A stretch of 64,000 nt of DNA from Rudanella lutea DSM 19387 (GCF_000383955.1 NZ_KB913013.1:3429694-3493693); one strand, 5' to 3'. Positions 18,503-27,994 are shown, numbered from the stretch's first letter. Made by a program: numbers and translations. The notes: generated by a model not told the origin, from the sequence alone.

Positions 18503-19192
18503 TTACGCCAGCACACTCGTAATGAGCTGCTCCAGAATCAAACGGCCATCGGTATTACCCAGCAGGGGGTCGGCGGCACGCTCAGGGTGGGGCATCATGC
18601 CAAATACATTCTTGCGCTCGTTGGCTACACCGGCAATGTTTTCGAGGCTACCATTGGGGTTGGCCGCGTCGGTAATGGCCCCGGTTTCGTCGCAGTAGCG
18701 GAAAATAATCTGATCGTTATCGTTCAGTTGCTTTAGCGTATCGGCATCGGCATAGTACCGGCCATCGCCGTGCGCAATCGGAATTTTCAGGGGTTGCTCC
18801 TTGTCGAGTCCGGCCGAAACCAGCACACTCGATGACTGTGGCTTCAGATAAATGTTTTTGCAGGTGTACTTCTGGCTGAGGTTACGCAGCAGTACGCCCG
18901 GTACCAGACGAGCCTCGGCCAATACCTGAAAACCGTTGCAGATTCCCATCAGGTAGCCACCTCGGTTGGCGTGCGCAATCACCTCGTTCATAATGGGCGA
19001 AAACCGGGCAATGGCCCCCGTCCGCAGATAATCGCCGTGGGCAAAACCGCCGGGCAACAAGATAAAGTCACAACCTTGCAGGTCGTGGTCTTTATGCCAG
19101 AGTTTCACAACGGGCTGGCCCATCAGGGTCAGGGCATCGACTGCATCCTGATCGCAGTTTGAGCCGGGGAATACGACAACGCCAAATTTCAT
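18503..19192 (-). CDS. purQ: Phosphoribosylformylglycinamidine synthase subunit PurQ
   Basis: Glutaminase subunit of the fourth step of purine synthesis; it releases ammonia from glutamine for PurL. Class I amidotransferase features are complete: FPGSNCDQDA at the N-terminus, LLPGGFAHGDYLR, the nucleophile in MGICNGFQ (Cys near residue 86), and the His/Glu pair in MMPHPERA. Length 229 is normal for the stand-alone small PurQ, which needs PurS and a small PurL encoded elsewhere. It is downstream of the split 5'-nucleotidase on the same strand, 101 bp away. Confidence 0.95.
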   Translation of the reverse strand: MKFGVVVFPGSNCDQDAVDALTLMGQPVVKLWHKDHDLQGCDFILLPGGFAHGDYLRTGAIARFSPIMNEVIAHANRGGYLMGICNGFQVLAEARLVPGVLLRNLSQKYTCKNIYLKPQSSSVLVSAGLDKEQPLKIPIAHGDGRYYADADTLKQLNDNDQIIFRYCDETGAITDAANPNGSLENIAGVANERKNVFGMMPHPERAADPLLGNTDGRLILEQLITSVLA

Positions 19193-19293
19193 AACTGAAA
19201 AGCGAAATAGTGAAAGGGAGAAAGAACAACGTCCAGATCACAGCGGCTTAACCACTCGTTCACTCTTTTCCCTCTTGGTTGCAAAGATACAAA

Positions 19294-20214
19294 TTAACCC
19301 TGCACCGCTACCGGTTTCCCCTCATTTAAGGTAGCCTTGCCTCGCTCAAAGGTGAGGTCGAGCTGCCCCAGGTGAATACCGGCAAAGCCTACCTGATTGA
19401 TGAGCGTGGGTTTGCCGTCGAGGTTATTGACCGATACGGGTGCGTTCAGAAACGTATGTGTGTGCCCTCCGATAATCAGATCAATATGGCGGGTTTTGGC
19501 CGCCAGCACGTTGTCCGAAACGGTGGCATCATTGTATTTAAAGCCCAGGTGCGACAGGCAGATTACGTAGCTACATTTCTCGTCCTGACGTAATCGCCGG
19601 GCCATATCGTTGCCCAGCTCAATCGGGTCGAGGTACTTGGTTTCGCGGTAGGCATCCGTCGGAATAAGCCCCTTTGGCTCGATACCAAGGCCAAATACAC
19701 CAATCCGGACGCCATCGCGCACAAACACCTGGTAGGGCTTCGTGCGACCGTCCATCACGGTATTCCGGAAATCGTAATTGGCAATCAGAAACGGAAAGTC
19801 GGCTTTGGCAAACTGAGTACGCATATTGTCGATGCCCCCGTCGAAATCGTGGTTACCAATGGTGCCGGCATCGTAGCCGAGCCGGTTCATAGCCAGAATT
19901 TCGGGCTCACCGAGGTACAGGTTGAAATAGGGCGTACCTTGGAAAATATCACCCGCATCGAACAGCAGTACGTGGGTTTTCTCTTTCCGAATCTGCTGGA
20001 TGAGCGTCAGGCGACGGGCCACGCCCCCCTTCCCGGCATTGCGCCCGCCATCAAACGGAAACGGATCGAGCCGACTGTGCACATCGTTGGTGTGCAGAAT
20101 GGTAATTTGGGTGGTTTTAGACTTGGCCAAAGCCTCAGGTGCGGTAGCCCCAATCACGGCGGCCGAACCCAGCAGTTTCAGAAACTGACGTCTATTCGAC
20201 AGTAACGCGTCCAT
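19294..20214 (-). CDS. Metallophosphoesterase domain of a split 5'-nucleotidase (Tat-exported)
   Basis: N-terminal catalytic domain of the UshA/5'-nucleotidase family as a separate protein. A twin-arginine signal is seen at residues 8-15 (NRRQFLKL), so export is by the Tat system. Metal-site motifs are ILHTNDVHSRLDP, LFDAGDIFQGTP, TIGNHDFDGG, CLSHLGFK and IIGGHTHTF. The protein stops at 306 residues, before the C-terminal substrate domain, which is encoded by the upstream gene; the two genes overlap by 23 bp. Together they should hydrolyse nucleotides in the periplasm. Confidence 0.9.
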   Translation of the reverse strand: MDALLSNRRQFLKLLGSAAVIGATAPEALAKSKTTQITILHTNDVHSRLDPFPFDGGRNAGKGGVARRLTLIQQIRKEKTHVLLFDAGDIFQGTPYFNLYLGEPEILAMNRLGYDAGTIGNHDFDGGIDNMRTQFAKADFPFLIANYDFRNTVMDGRTKPYQVFVRDGVRIGVFGLGIEPKGLIPTDAYRETKYLDPIELGNDMARRLRQDEKCSYVICLSHLGFKYNDATVSDNVLAAKTRHIDLIIGGHTHTFLNAPVSVNNLDGKPTLINQVGFAGIHLGQLDLTFERGKATLNEGKPVAVQG

Positions 20215-20941
20215 CCGATACGGGGGTTAGAGGGGTGCCGGTTTTACCCTGTTGACGAAAATAATCAATGAATGCATCGCGGATGAGGTAGTTCAGATTC
20301 TCGCGACGGATAGCTCCTTTGATGTAGCCCACGTTTTCGCCCCCATCCGCAATGTAATCGCTCATGGCAACGGTGTAGGTCTCGTTGGGTTGCAGCGTAC
20401 GGCCGTTGGTAAACTGTACCGACTGTACTTTGCCATCCTTGATTTTAGTGCGCAAACCGCCAATAACCAGGGCGTTGGAGGCCGCGAAGTGATTCAGGAA
20501 TTGCTGAAGCATATCGCCTTTGAGCGTCATCACCACCAGTTGGTTATCAAACGGCATCACCTCGTAAATAGAGCCGATGGTGATATTTCCTGCGGGCAGG
20601 TTGGTTCGGATGCCACCCAGATTCAGGTGCGAGCAATCAACGGGTTTACCGTACCGTTGGGTGGCCTGTTGGAGCAGGGCGTCGGTGAGCAGGTCGTTGA
20701 GCGGAGCGTCGGGTTGGCCTTTCTCGATGCGGCCCGTTGACCGGGTCAGCACCTCGTTCATGGTCTGATCGAGTTTCTGCCGATACGGTTGCAGAAAGGC
20801 CGCCATACCGGGGTCGGTTTGGGCCGTCGCGGAGTCGACCGTCAGCCGGGTCGCGGTTTGCTGACCCAGATAATAGCTTGGTTTGCAGCCGGCAATGGCA
20901 ATGAATAGGAGCCATACCGGGAGCCACTGTTTGGATGTCAT
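20192..20941 (-). CDS. C-terminal domain of a split 5'-nucleotidase (lipoprotein)
   Basis: Corresponds to the UshA C-terminal domain, which binds the nucleotide base. It has its own lipoprotein signal (FIAIAGCKPS, Cys near residue 19). Family motifs are LNDLLTDALLQQ, LNLGGIRTNLPAG, EVMPFDNQLVVMTLKG and AMSDYIADGGENV. In transcription order it precedes the catalytic-domain gene, the reverse of the order in the fused protein. The 23-bp overlap suggests coupled translation, and the pair probably assembles into one enzyme. Confidence 0.87.
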   Translation of the reverse strand: MTSKQWLPVWLLFIAIAGCKPSYYLGQQTATRLTVDSATAQTDPGMAAFLQPYRQKLDQTMNEVLTRSTGRIEKGQPDAPLNDLLTDALLQQATQRYGKPVDCSHLNLGGIRTNLPAGNITIGSIYEVMPFDNQLVVMTLKGDMLQQFLNHFAASNALVIGGLRTKIKDGKVQSVQFTNGRTLQPNETYTVAMSDYIADGGENVGYIKGAIRRENLNYLIRDAFIDYFRQQGKTGTPLTPVSDGRVTVE

Positions 20942-20979
20942 TATGGAATCAACGCGTTTTGGGCGTTCAAAAGTTTAGA

Positions 20980-22191
20980 TTAACGCAGCTTTAGCGTTGC
21001 GAGGGTGAGGGCCGCCAGAATAATGCCCACAATCCAGAAGCGTGTCACGATTTTGGCTTCGTGGTACCCTTTCTTCTGGAAATGGTGGTGCAGGGGCGAC
21101 ATCAGGAATATGCGCCGACCTTCGCCGTACTTTTTCTTGGTGTACCGAAAGTAGCTCACCTGAATCATGACCGACAGCAGCTCGACCAGAAAAATACCGC
21201 ACATGAGCGGAATCAGCAATTCTTTGCGAATGGCCAGTGCCACCACCGCAATCACGCCCCCCAGCATGAGGCTGCCCGTGTCGCCCATGAAAACCTGCGC
21301 CGGGTACGAGTTGTACCAGAGAAAACCCACGCAGGCCCCTACAAAGGCGGCACAGAAAATAACCAGCTCGCCCGAGTTGGGAATGTACATGATGTTGAGG
21401 TATTCCGAAAAACGGGCGTTACCCGACAGGTACGCCAGTACCCCCAGCGTGAGGGCAATAATAACCGACGAACCGGCCGCCAGCCCGTCGATACCGTCGG
21501 TGATGTTGGCCCCGTTCGATACGGCGGTGATAATGAAAATACAGACCGCCGTGTAAATAATCCAGGTGTATTCGTCGGGGAGGAGCCCAAACAGGAGTGA
21601 GCTGTAATCGAACTCGTTGTTTTTCAGAAATGGTACCGTGGTCAGCGTCGATTTGATATCTTCATAAACCGATACCGAGCCAATGTTGGTGCTCACCACG
21701 GGCTTGTCGTAAATCCGGATTTTTACGTACCGGTTAAACGACAACGTAAGGCCCACAATGAGCCCCAATCCTACCTGACCTACAATTTTGAACCGGCCGT
21801 GTAGCCCCTCTTTGTTTTTCTTGAATACCTTGATGTAATCGTCCAGAAACCCGATCAGACCCGTCCAGACGGCCGAAACCAGCAACAGAACAATGTACAC
21901 ATTGGAGAGTTTGGCAAACAGCAGGACCGGAATCAGCAGGGCGGCCAGAATAATGAAGCCTCCCATGGTTGGGGTGCCGCGTTTCTGCATCTGCCCTTCG
22001 AGGCCCAGATCCCGAATCGACTCGCCAATTTGTAGTTTGCGGAGATAGTCAATGATTCGTCGGCCAAATACCGCCCCGATGATCAACGAGGTAACTACGG
22101 CGCCCAACGCCCGAAACGAAAGGTACTGAAATACCTGCGCACCGGGAAAATCAAATTGGCGGTCGAGGTACGAGAAGAGGTAATAGAGCAT
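20980..22191 (-). CDS. mraY: Phospho-N-acetylmuramoyl-pentapeptide-transferase
   Basis: Integral membrane enzyme that joins UDP-MurNAc-pentapeptide to undecaprenyl phosphate to make lipid I. About ten transmembrane helices are predicted. Diagnostic motifs are [25 protein letters not shown] with the DDx motif, [32 protein letters not shown] and [10 protein letters not shown]. At 403 residues it is longer than the E. coli protein through an insertion between helices, as is usual in Bacteroidota. It follows murE, separated by a 113-bp gap with a long hairpin. Confidence 0.97.
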   Translation of the reverse strand: MLYYLFSYLDRQFDFPGAQVFQYLSFRALGAVVTSLIIGAVFGRRIIDYLRKLQIGESIRDLGLEGQMQKRGTPTMGGFIILAALLIPVLLFAKLSNVYIVLLLVSAVWTGLIGFLDDYIKVFKKNKEGLHGRFKIVGQVGLGLIVGLTLSFNRYVKIRIYDKPVVSTNIGSVSVYEDIKSTLTTVPFLKNNEFDYSSLLFGLLPDEYTWIIYTAVCIFIITAVSNGANITDGIDGLAAGSSVIIALTLGVLAYLSGNARFSEYLNIMYIPNSGELVIFCAAFVGACVGFLWYNSYPAQVFMGDTGSLMLGGVIAVVALAIRKELLIPLMCGIFLVELLSVMIQVSYFRYTKKKYGEGRRIFLMSPLHHHFQKKGYHEAKIVTRFWIVGIILAALTLATLKLR

Positions 22192-22206
22192 TGTATTGAG
22201 TGAATG

Positions 22207-22292
22207 AGTGAATGAGCGAATTAGTGAATGATAACAGGCAAGCGGGTGTGCTTAAGACTTCATTCGCTCATTCACTAATTCGCTCATTCACT
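22207..22292. repeat. Hairpin with arms of tandem short words, murE-mraY gap
   Basis: A perfect 25-bp inverted repeat (22207-22231 and 22268-22292) has arms made of repeated words such as GTGAATGAG and GCGAATTAGTGAATGA. The words continue outside the perfect arms on both sides. It lies between murE and mraY on the minus strand, where a strong hairpin could attenuate mraY transcription. There is no T run. Confidence 0.7.
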
Positions 22293-22304
22293 AATTAAAC
22301 AAAG

Positions 22305-23783
22305 TTACGCTTTTCCGCGGTTTGCAAAAGCCTCGCGGAGCACGAGCCGGTCGTCGAAGTCGTATTTCACGCCTTTGATTTCCTGATACGTTTCGTGGCC
22401 TTTGCCCGCTACCAGAATAATGTCGTGCGGTTGTGCCAGGGCCACAGCGCGCTCAATGGCTTCGCGCCGGTCTTCAATCGTGATGGTTTTCTTGAAATCG
22501 ATAGGCGGTACACCGGCCTGCATCTGTTCCAGAATCGCCATGGGCTCCTCGTGGCGGGGGTTGTCCGACGTCAGAATGACACGTTGGCTGAATTTGCAGG
22601 CAATCTCGGCCATAAGCGGGCGCTTTGCTGCGTCGCGGTTGCCTCCACAACCCACCACCGTAATTACCTGCGGCAGGCGACCCGTTTCGCTTTCCTGGCT
22701 AAACTCGGCAATGGTTTCGAGTACGTTTTGCAGGGCGTCGGGGGTATGCGCATAGTCGACAATGCCCACAATCCGGTCGTCTGAAATTACCTGCTCGAAC
22801 CGACCCGGTGGGGGCATCAGGCCTGAGAGTTGGGTCAGCACATCGTCGGGGTCTTCGCCCAGCAACACGGCCGCACCGTACACCGCCAGCAGGTTGTACG
22901 CATTGAACCGCCCGATGAGTTTGAACCACACCCGCCGGTTATCGATGTCCATTTCGAGCCCAAACAGACCATCGGCCAGAATTTTGCCCTTAAATGTACC
23001 TAGTGTTTGCAGCGAGTAGCTCTCTTTACGGGCCAGGGTATTCTGAAGCATCACCGCCCCCCGCTTGTCGTCGGCATTGGTCAGGGCAAAGGCCGCACGG
23101 GGCAGCTGGTCAAAAAAGCCTTTTTTTGCCTTGATGTAGTTGTCGAAGGTTTTGTGAAAGTCGAGGTGGTCGTGGGTGATATTGGTGAAGATCCCCCCCG
23201 CGAAATGTAGCCCCGCAATACGCTCCTGCACCACCGCGTGCGAGCTCACCTCCATAAATACGTGCGTACAGCCGTGCTCCAGCATCCTGACGAGCAACTC
23301 GTGGGTCGTGATGGCGTCGGGGGTGGTGTGGGTGGCCGGGATTACGGTATCGTCAATCTGATTTTGCACCGTCGAGAGCAGGCCGCAACGGTATCCCAGC
23401 GAGCGGAACAACCGGAAAAGCAAGGTGGCCACCGAGGTTTTGCCATTGGTGCCGGTTACGCCCACCAACCGGATTTTTTTGGACGGATGCCCGTAAAAGT
23501 TAGCCGCTACCAGCCCCATAGTCCGGGCCGAGTCGGCAACCTGTACAAACGTTACGTGCTCGGGGGTTTGATCGGGCAGGGTTTCACACAAAATGGCCGA
23601 TGCCCCCAGTTCAATGGCTTTATCGATGTACGCATGGCCGTCGGTAACGGTACCCCGCACGGCAATAAACAGGCTCCCCGGTGCCACCCGGCGCGAGTCC
23701 ATAGTCAGGTGCGTGACGTCGGTATCCATGCTGCCCGCTGTAGCTTGCAGCGGGACTTTGTAAAGCAGAGAGGATAATTGCAT
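22305..23783 (-). CDS. murE: UDP-MurNAc-tripeptide ligase
   Basis: Cytoplasmic ligase that adds the third residue to the peptidoglycan stem peptide. Mur ligase motifs are complete: ATP loop GVTGTNGKTSVATLL near residue 112, substrate segment ATHTTPDAI, MEVSSHAV, the ligase centre GRFNAYNLLAVYGA, and DYAHTPDAL. The sequence SDNPRHEEP contains the DNPR box that marks meso-diaminopimelate specificity. Length 492 is normal. It lies in the order ftsI, Uma2-type gene, murE, mraY. Confidence 0.96.
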   Translation of the reverse strand: MQLSSLLYKVPLQATAGSMDTDVTHLTMDSRRVAPGSLFIAVRGTVTDGHAYIDKAIELGASAILCETLPDQTPEHVTFVQVADSARTMGLVAANFYGHPSKKIRLVGVTGTNGKTSVATLLFRLFRSLGYRCGLLSTVQNQIDDTVIPATHTTPDAITTHELLVRMLEHGCTHVFMEVSSHAVVQERIAGLHFAGGIFTNITHDHLDFHKTFDNYIKAKKGFFDQLPRAAFALTNADDKRGAVMLQNTLARKESYSLQTLGTFKGKILADGLFGLEMDIDNRRVWFKLIGRFNAYNLLAVYGAAVLLGEDPDDVLTQLSGLMPPPGRFEQVISDDRIVGIVDYAHTPDALQNVLETIAEFSQESETGRLPQVITVVGCGGNRDAAKRPLMAEIACKFSQRVILTSDNPRHEEPMAILEQMQAGVPPIDFKKTITIEDRREAIERAVALAQPHDIILVAGKGHETYQEIKGVKYDFDDRLVLREAFANRGKA

Positions 23784-23836
23784 AGGGCAAAGATAAAGCC
23801 CCGTTGGCGATTCTGCCTACAGCAGCCAGGCAACGG

Positions 23837-24439
23837 TCAGGCTAAGAGCCCGGTCAGCCCCCGCCGTTCCAGCAGAGCCATTAAATTGAAGCGGCAATTG
23901 GGAGCAAAGTCAATATCAGATTCCCAGGTTGTCACACGCCAATCCTGATTGGGTTGGGCAACCAGAACTTTGCGGGTTCCCTCTGTTGTGATCCAAATCA
24001 CCGTTCCCACCCCAAAGTCGAGCATCGTTTGTGTTTTGTGGAAAATATAGTCTTCTTCCTTCTGATAGTTCGATAGGTCAATTTCCAGTTTAACATCCAC
24101 TTCGATCACAATATCGGGGGGAGTGGCAAAGTATTTTCGGTTCACCTTCTCGATTTCGGCCAGTCGGAAGATGGCAATATCGTTGGCCACGTTGGAGTTA
24201 TGGGCGATATGTAAGCCCGGTTCGCTTACAAAGGCCAGATAATCGTCGGGTAGATATTTAAAGATTTCCCCGAATAAGATCGAGACAACCAAGGATTGCA
24301 ACGAACTGCTGCCCATAATTTCGTTTATCGTTTTTTGGCCATTCAGAACGGCAAGCGTGCCTTTGCGGTACAATATCTGACCTTCCAGCTCCTCGTGCCG
24401 GAAGGTGGCCGGAATCGTCAATGGGGCCGTTGTCGTCAT
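23837..24439 (-). CDS. Uma2-family putative endonuclease
   Basis: Member of the Uma2/DUF820 family of PD-(D/E)XK nuclease-like proteins, whose targets are unknown. Visible features are PGLHIAHNSNVANDIAIFR (acidic residue of the putative site), PPDIVIEVDVKLE with the E-x-D/K pattern, and a late FGVGTVIWI. The start MTTTAPL is preferred; an upstream start would add 13 residues. It sits between ftsI and murE, where no such gene is normally found, 53 bp after murE in map order, so it is probably a late insertion into the cell-wall cluster. Confidence 0.75.
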   Translation of the reverse strand: MTTTAPLTIPATFRHEELEGQILYRKGTLAVLNGQKTINEIMGSSSLQSLVVSILFGEIFKYLPDDYLAFVSEPGLHIAHNSNVANDIAIFRLAEIEKVNRKYFATPPDIVIEVDVKLEIDLSNYQKEEDYIFHKTQTMLDFGVGTVIWITTEGTRKVLVAQPNQDWRVTTWESDIDFAPNCRFNLMALLERRGLTGLLA

Positions 24440-24479
24440 CGTTGTTATGGGGTAGAATGAGAAATTCTGTAACGGCAAT

Positions 24480-26600
24480 TTACTCTATTTTCAACACAAT
24501 TCCTCTATGGCCCTTTATGTCTTCGCCGGGGTCTACAGACTGGGCCGAAACGCGCCCGCGTCGGCTACCCCGAATGGCTACCCGAACCCCCCGATTTTCG
24601 AGTAGGGGCAGGGCGTCGCGCAGGGGCAGGCCGCGTACGTCGGGCATTTTGCCTTCGCGCGTGGACAATGATTGCCAGCTACCATTTTGGGTCGTGCGTA
24701 CCCAGCCTTCAACCGATGGCTCCTTGCCCAGTTCGAGCTCCTGACTAATCAGGTGGAGGTCTTCGGCATAGCCCGCTTTAGGCGTGGGTGCCGACCCTGC
24801 CTTGCCTTTCCGCAATGGTGGGTGCATCCGAATATCGTAGGCATGAATCCGGTCGGCTACGGCACGGAATACCGGCGCGGCTACTTTGCCGCCGTACAGC
24901 GAGTCGATATTGCTGAACCGGGGATTATCGATGGCTGCCAGAATGGTGTACTTGGGTTTGTCGGCCGGGAAATAGCCAATAAACGACGAGTAGTAGAAAC
25001 CCTCGCGGAAGGTGCCCCCGACGTATTTCTGGGCGGTGCCTGTTTTGCCGGCAATTTTATAGTACGGGCTCATGATGGAGCGGGCCGTACCGCGTTCGAC
25101 TACCCCTTCGAGCATCCGTTTCGCCAGCTGAATCGTCTTCTTCGACGCAATAGGCTCAGGGGCTACATAAGGCTCAAATGCCTCGACGAGGTCGCCGGCC
25201 TGCCGAATTTCTTTCACAATCATGGGTCGCACCCAGCGCCCGTCGTTCGCTACGGCGTTGTAAAAGGTGAGCATCTGCAAGGGGGTAATGAGCATCTCGT
25301 ACCCGTACGACATAAACGTGAGCGAGGTTTTGCTCCAGCCCTTAGAGTCTGGGTTGCGGATAAACGGCACCCCTTCGCCCTTCATGTGAATGCCCGTGGG
25401 CTGGGTCAGGTGAAACCGGCGGAGGTATTGGCAGTACAGGTCGGGACGTTTGTAGAAATAATTCTGCATGAGCAGGTGAACCCCGATGTTCGACGATTTC
25501 TCGAACACCTGCTGGGCAGTCAGCGTACCGTAGCCGCCCCGTTTGGGGTCAACAATATCGATGGTTCGGTACCGCAGCCTCCCGTTGCCGGTATGCACAA
25601 TTTTGTTGGGCGTAATGGCCTTTTCTTCCAGCAAGGCCATCATACTCACCAGCTTGAAGGTAGAGCCGGGGTCGGTGCGGCCCGCCAGTGCGTGGTTGAA
25701 TGTTTCGAGGTATTGGCTCGACCCGTCTGTACGGGGGTAGCGGGTCAGGTTGGCCATCGCCCGGATTTCGCCGGTCTGTACCTCCATCACAATCACGGTT
25801 CCCTTATCGGCCTGAAACTTCTCCATGTACTGCCGCAACGACGACTCGGCCATGTCCTGATAATTGACGTCGATTGTGGTGTACAGGTCCATGCCCGTTT
25901 CGGGGCGCATGTCGGGGCCGTCGTCGACTGGTTTCTTTACCCCATTGCTAAGTACCTCCACAAGGCCAACGGCATTCTTGCCGGCCAGATTTTTCTGAAA
26001 ACTGGCTTCGAGGCCCATGAGCCCTTTGCCGGTTTTAGCGTCGAGGTCGCCCAGGGTCCGTTTGGCCATTTCGCCGAAGGGATGATACCGCTCGTAGTAA
26101 GGTCTGAATACCCCACCGCGTGCACTGATTTTGGCCGAACGACGGAAAAACGGCCATTGGCGCATGTACTGCCGCTCGGCATACGTAACCCGGCGGCTGT
26201 ACAGGGGCAAAAACTGCCGACCGTGTTCGCGGGCGTCGCGGGCCATATCGGCATACTCGGCGGGCGAGTGGTCGCCAAAGACCCTGGAGAGCAGTATACC
26301 CAGAGAGTCTACTTTTTGGGCAAAATACGTTGAGTCGGCAATGGTGGGGTCAAGGCCGACCTCGTAGGTTGGAATAGAGGTCGCCATGAGGCTTCCATCA
26401 ACGGCGTAAATATTGCCACGCATGGCCCGTAGCGTGTCGCGCCGAATCTTGACACCCTCGAGCCGCTCAATCCAGTGCTTACCATCATAGACCTGAAAAT
26501 ACTGGACATACACCAGCTTGGCTACAATGGCCACGGCCACCACAACCAGCCCCAGGTAGAGGTAGGTGGCCCGCTTCAGAAAGTCCTGCTTAATACTCAT
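24480..26600 (-). CDS. ftsI: Division-specific penicillin-binding protein (FtsI-like) with PASTA domain
   Basis: Class B transpeptidase that cross-links septal peptidoglycan. One N-terminal membrane helix (about residues 12-33) anchors a periplasmic pedestal domain. The transpeptidase domain has the catalytic SxxK in DPGSTFKL (Ser near 313), SSN near 370 and KTGTAQ near 530. A PASTA-like domain follows at the C-terminus (MPDVRGLPLRDALPLLENRG), as in Spo VD-type and Bacteroidota FtsI. Length 706. Its start overlaps the ftsL-like gene by 11 bp. Confidence 0.94.
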   Translation of the reverse strand: MSIKQDFLKRATYLYLGLVVVAVAIVAKLVYVQYFQVYDGKHWIERLEGVKIRRDTLRAMRGNIYAVDGSLMATSIPTYEVGLDPTIADSTYFAQKVDSLGILLSRVFGDHSPAEYADMARDAREHGRQFLPLYSRRVTYAERQYMRQWPFFRRSAKISARGGVFRPYYERYHPFGEMAKRTLGDLDAKTGKGLMGLEASFQKNLAGKNAVGLVEVLSNGVKKPVDDGPDMRPETGMDLYTTIDVNYQDMAESSLRQYMEKFQADKGTVIVMEVQTGEIRAMANLTRYPRTDGSSQYLETFNHALAGRTDPGSTFKLVSMMALLEEKAITPNKIVHTGNGRLRYRTIDIVDPKRGGYGTLTAQQVFEKSSNIGVHLLMQNYFYKRPDLYCQYLRRFHLTQPTGIHMKGEGVPFIRNPDSKGWSKTSLTFMSYGYEMLITPLQMLTFYNAVANDGRWVRPMIVKEIRQAGDLVEAFEPYVAPEPIASKKTIQLAKRMLEGVVERGTARSIMSPYYKIAGKTGTAQKYVGGTFREGFYYSSFIGYFPADKPKYTILAAIDNPRFSNIDSLYGGKVAAPVFRAVADRIHAYDIRMHPPLRKGKAGSAPTPKAGYAEDLHLISQELELGKEPSVEGWVRTTQNGSWQSLSTREGKMPDVRGLPLRDALPLLENRGVRVAIRGSRRGRVSAQSVDPGEDIKGHRGIVLKIE

Positions 26601-26979
26601 CTGGCTTCACAACAAGTTTACGGGGTGGTGTTTGGCTATCGGTCAGGCCGAGGGGGGCCACACGCTTGCTCAGCTCCGACTGTTTGCCGCTCTTCATAAA
26701 ATCGGCCTGTAGGGTTGTGTACTGCGCGCGCAGCTCGTCGAGCTCAATTTTGGCCCGTTGAATCCGGCGAACGAGCCGCTCGGCATTGTGCGTGAGCCCA
26801 ATGTAAATAATGAGCAACAGCGTGACCCACAAAATGCGGTCGATGTTGCGGATAGGCCAGGAGTTGTTCTCACCGAAGAGCCGGTCTAGACCAATGACAT
26901 CGTTGACCCAGTTGGTCAGGCGGCTTTTGCGTTTTTGCCGGGCAATGGTTTTGGGGGTGCGAAAGGTGTTTTGAGCCAT
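26590..26979 (-). CDS. FtsL-like division protein
   Basis: Small bitopic protein of 129 residues: a basic cytoplasmic N-terminus, one membrane helix (about residues 49-66, ILWVTLLLIIYIGL) and a coiled-coil periplasmic part (AKIELDELRAQYTTLQADF). This shape and the place between rsmH and ftsI identify it as the FtsL-like subunit that links FtsI to the divisome in Bacteroidota. It overlaps ftsI by 11 bp and the rsmH coding end by 64 bp; a shorter start is possible, but MAQNTF fits the family. Confidence 0.82.
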   Translation of the reverse strand: MAQNTFRTPKTIARQKRKSRLTNWVNDVIGLDRLFGENNSWPIRNIDRILWVTLLLIIYIGLTHNAERLVRRIQRAKIELDELRAQYTTLQADFMKSGKQSELSKRVAPLGLTDSQTPPRKLVVKPDEY

Positions 26980-27884
26980 TTTTCTGCAATTCTCAATTTG
27001 GCGCTACGTGCTCGGGGGTTGCGGCTAATTTCCTCGGCGGAGGCTTCGATAGGCTTGCGGTTGACGGCTTGTAACGGTTTCAGCTCATTGCCATAGAGGT
27101 CTTTTTCAACCTCCCCGTGAAACTTACCCTTGTTGATGAAATTCTTGACCAGCCGGTCTTCGAGCGAGTGGTAGCTCATCACCACCAGCCGCCCGCCGGG
27201 CGTGAGGGCGTCGGGCACTTGCTCCAGAAACTCCTCCAGTACGCTCAGTTCTTCGTTTACTTCGATTCGGATGGCCTGAAAAACCTGCGCAAAAAACTTG
27301 TTTTCCTTGCCGCGCGGGGCCAGTCGTTGCAGGGCGGCTTTCAGGTCATTGACGGTTTGCAGGGGGCGGTTGGCGCGGGCTGCCACAATCGCCGTAGCGG
27401 CCGTGCGGGCGTTCGTGATTTCGCCGTACATGCCCAGAATCTTGTGTAGTTCGGCCTCGGTGGCGGTGTTGACCACCGCCTTCGCCGAGCGCTCGGCCTG
27501 CTGATTCATGCGCATGTCGAGGTCGGCATCGAACCGGGTGGCAAACCCCCGCTCGGGCGTGTCAATCTGGTGGGATGAGATGCCCAAATCGGCCAGAATG
27601 CCATCGACCTGCTTAATGCCGTACAGCCGCAAAAACCGTTTGAGGTTGCGGAAGTTGGCGGGTATAAACGTCAGGCGTGCGTCATGGATGGCCTCGGCAT
27701 TGGCGCGGGCGTCGGCGTCCTGATCAAAGGCAATGAGTCGGCTATTCGGGTCCATTCGCTCCAGAATAGCCCGGCTGTGTCCCCCTCCTCCAAAGGTGAC
27801 GTCTACGTAAATACCGCCCGGCTTAATGGCCAGCCCATCGAGGCACTCGGTGAGCATTACGGGTTCGTGGTAACTTGTTGTCAT
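26916..27884 (-). CDS. rsmH: 16S rRNA (cytosine-1402-N4)-methyltransferase
   Basis: S-adenosylmethionine-dependent enzyme that methylates C1402 of 16S rRNA in the ribosomal P site (formerly MraW). Motifs: EPVMLTECLDGL at the start, VDVTFGGGGHSRAIL (cofactor loop), IAFDQDADA, ILADLGISSHQID, RGFATRFDADLDMRM, QAIRIEVNEEL and VVMSYHSLEDRLVK. Length 322 is normal. It is the first gene of the wall and division cluster here; mraZ, usually just upstream, is absent, and the neighbour is a divergent TlpA-like gene. Confidence 0.97.
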   Translation of the reverse strand: MTTSYHEPVMLTECLDGLAIKPGGIYVDVTFGGGGHSRAILERMDPNSRLIAFDQDADARANAEAIHDARLTFIPANFRNLKRFLRLYGIKQVDGILADLGISSHQIDTPERGFATRFDADLDMRMNQQAERSAKAVVNTATEAELHKILGMYGEITNARTAATAIVAARANRPLQTVNDLKAALQRLAPRGKENKFFAQVFQAIRIEVNEELSVLEEFLEQVPDALTPGGRLVVMSYHSLEDRLVKNFINKGKFHGEVEKDLYGNELKPLQAVNRKPIEASAEEISRNPRARSAKLRIAEKWLKTPFAPPKPLPGKNAKAA

Positions 27885-27994
27885 GCAAAATAGGGCGGAA
27901 CCAAATCGAAACGGTCGGCCGTTACAAACTTAACGAAACCGCCCCGGAAGTGAATCAGGCGGCTCAGATATTCATTTTTGGTTTCTTTTGCGGT

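Noticed and set aside
19200-19275. Another purine-first hairpin between purQ and the 5'-nucleotidase
   Set aside because: AGTGAAAGGGAGAAAG and CTCTTTTCCCTCTT are only partly complementary, and the genes are co-directional. It may be a decayed member.
24672-26333. 553-codon open frame antisense to ftsI
   Set aside because: It lies wholly opposite a well-supported penicillin-binding protein gene, has no protein-family motifs and a low-complexity Gly/Val/His-rich translation. Long antisense frames arise from codon bias.
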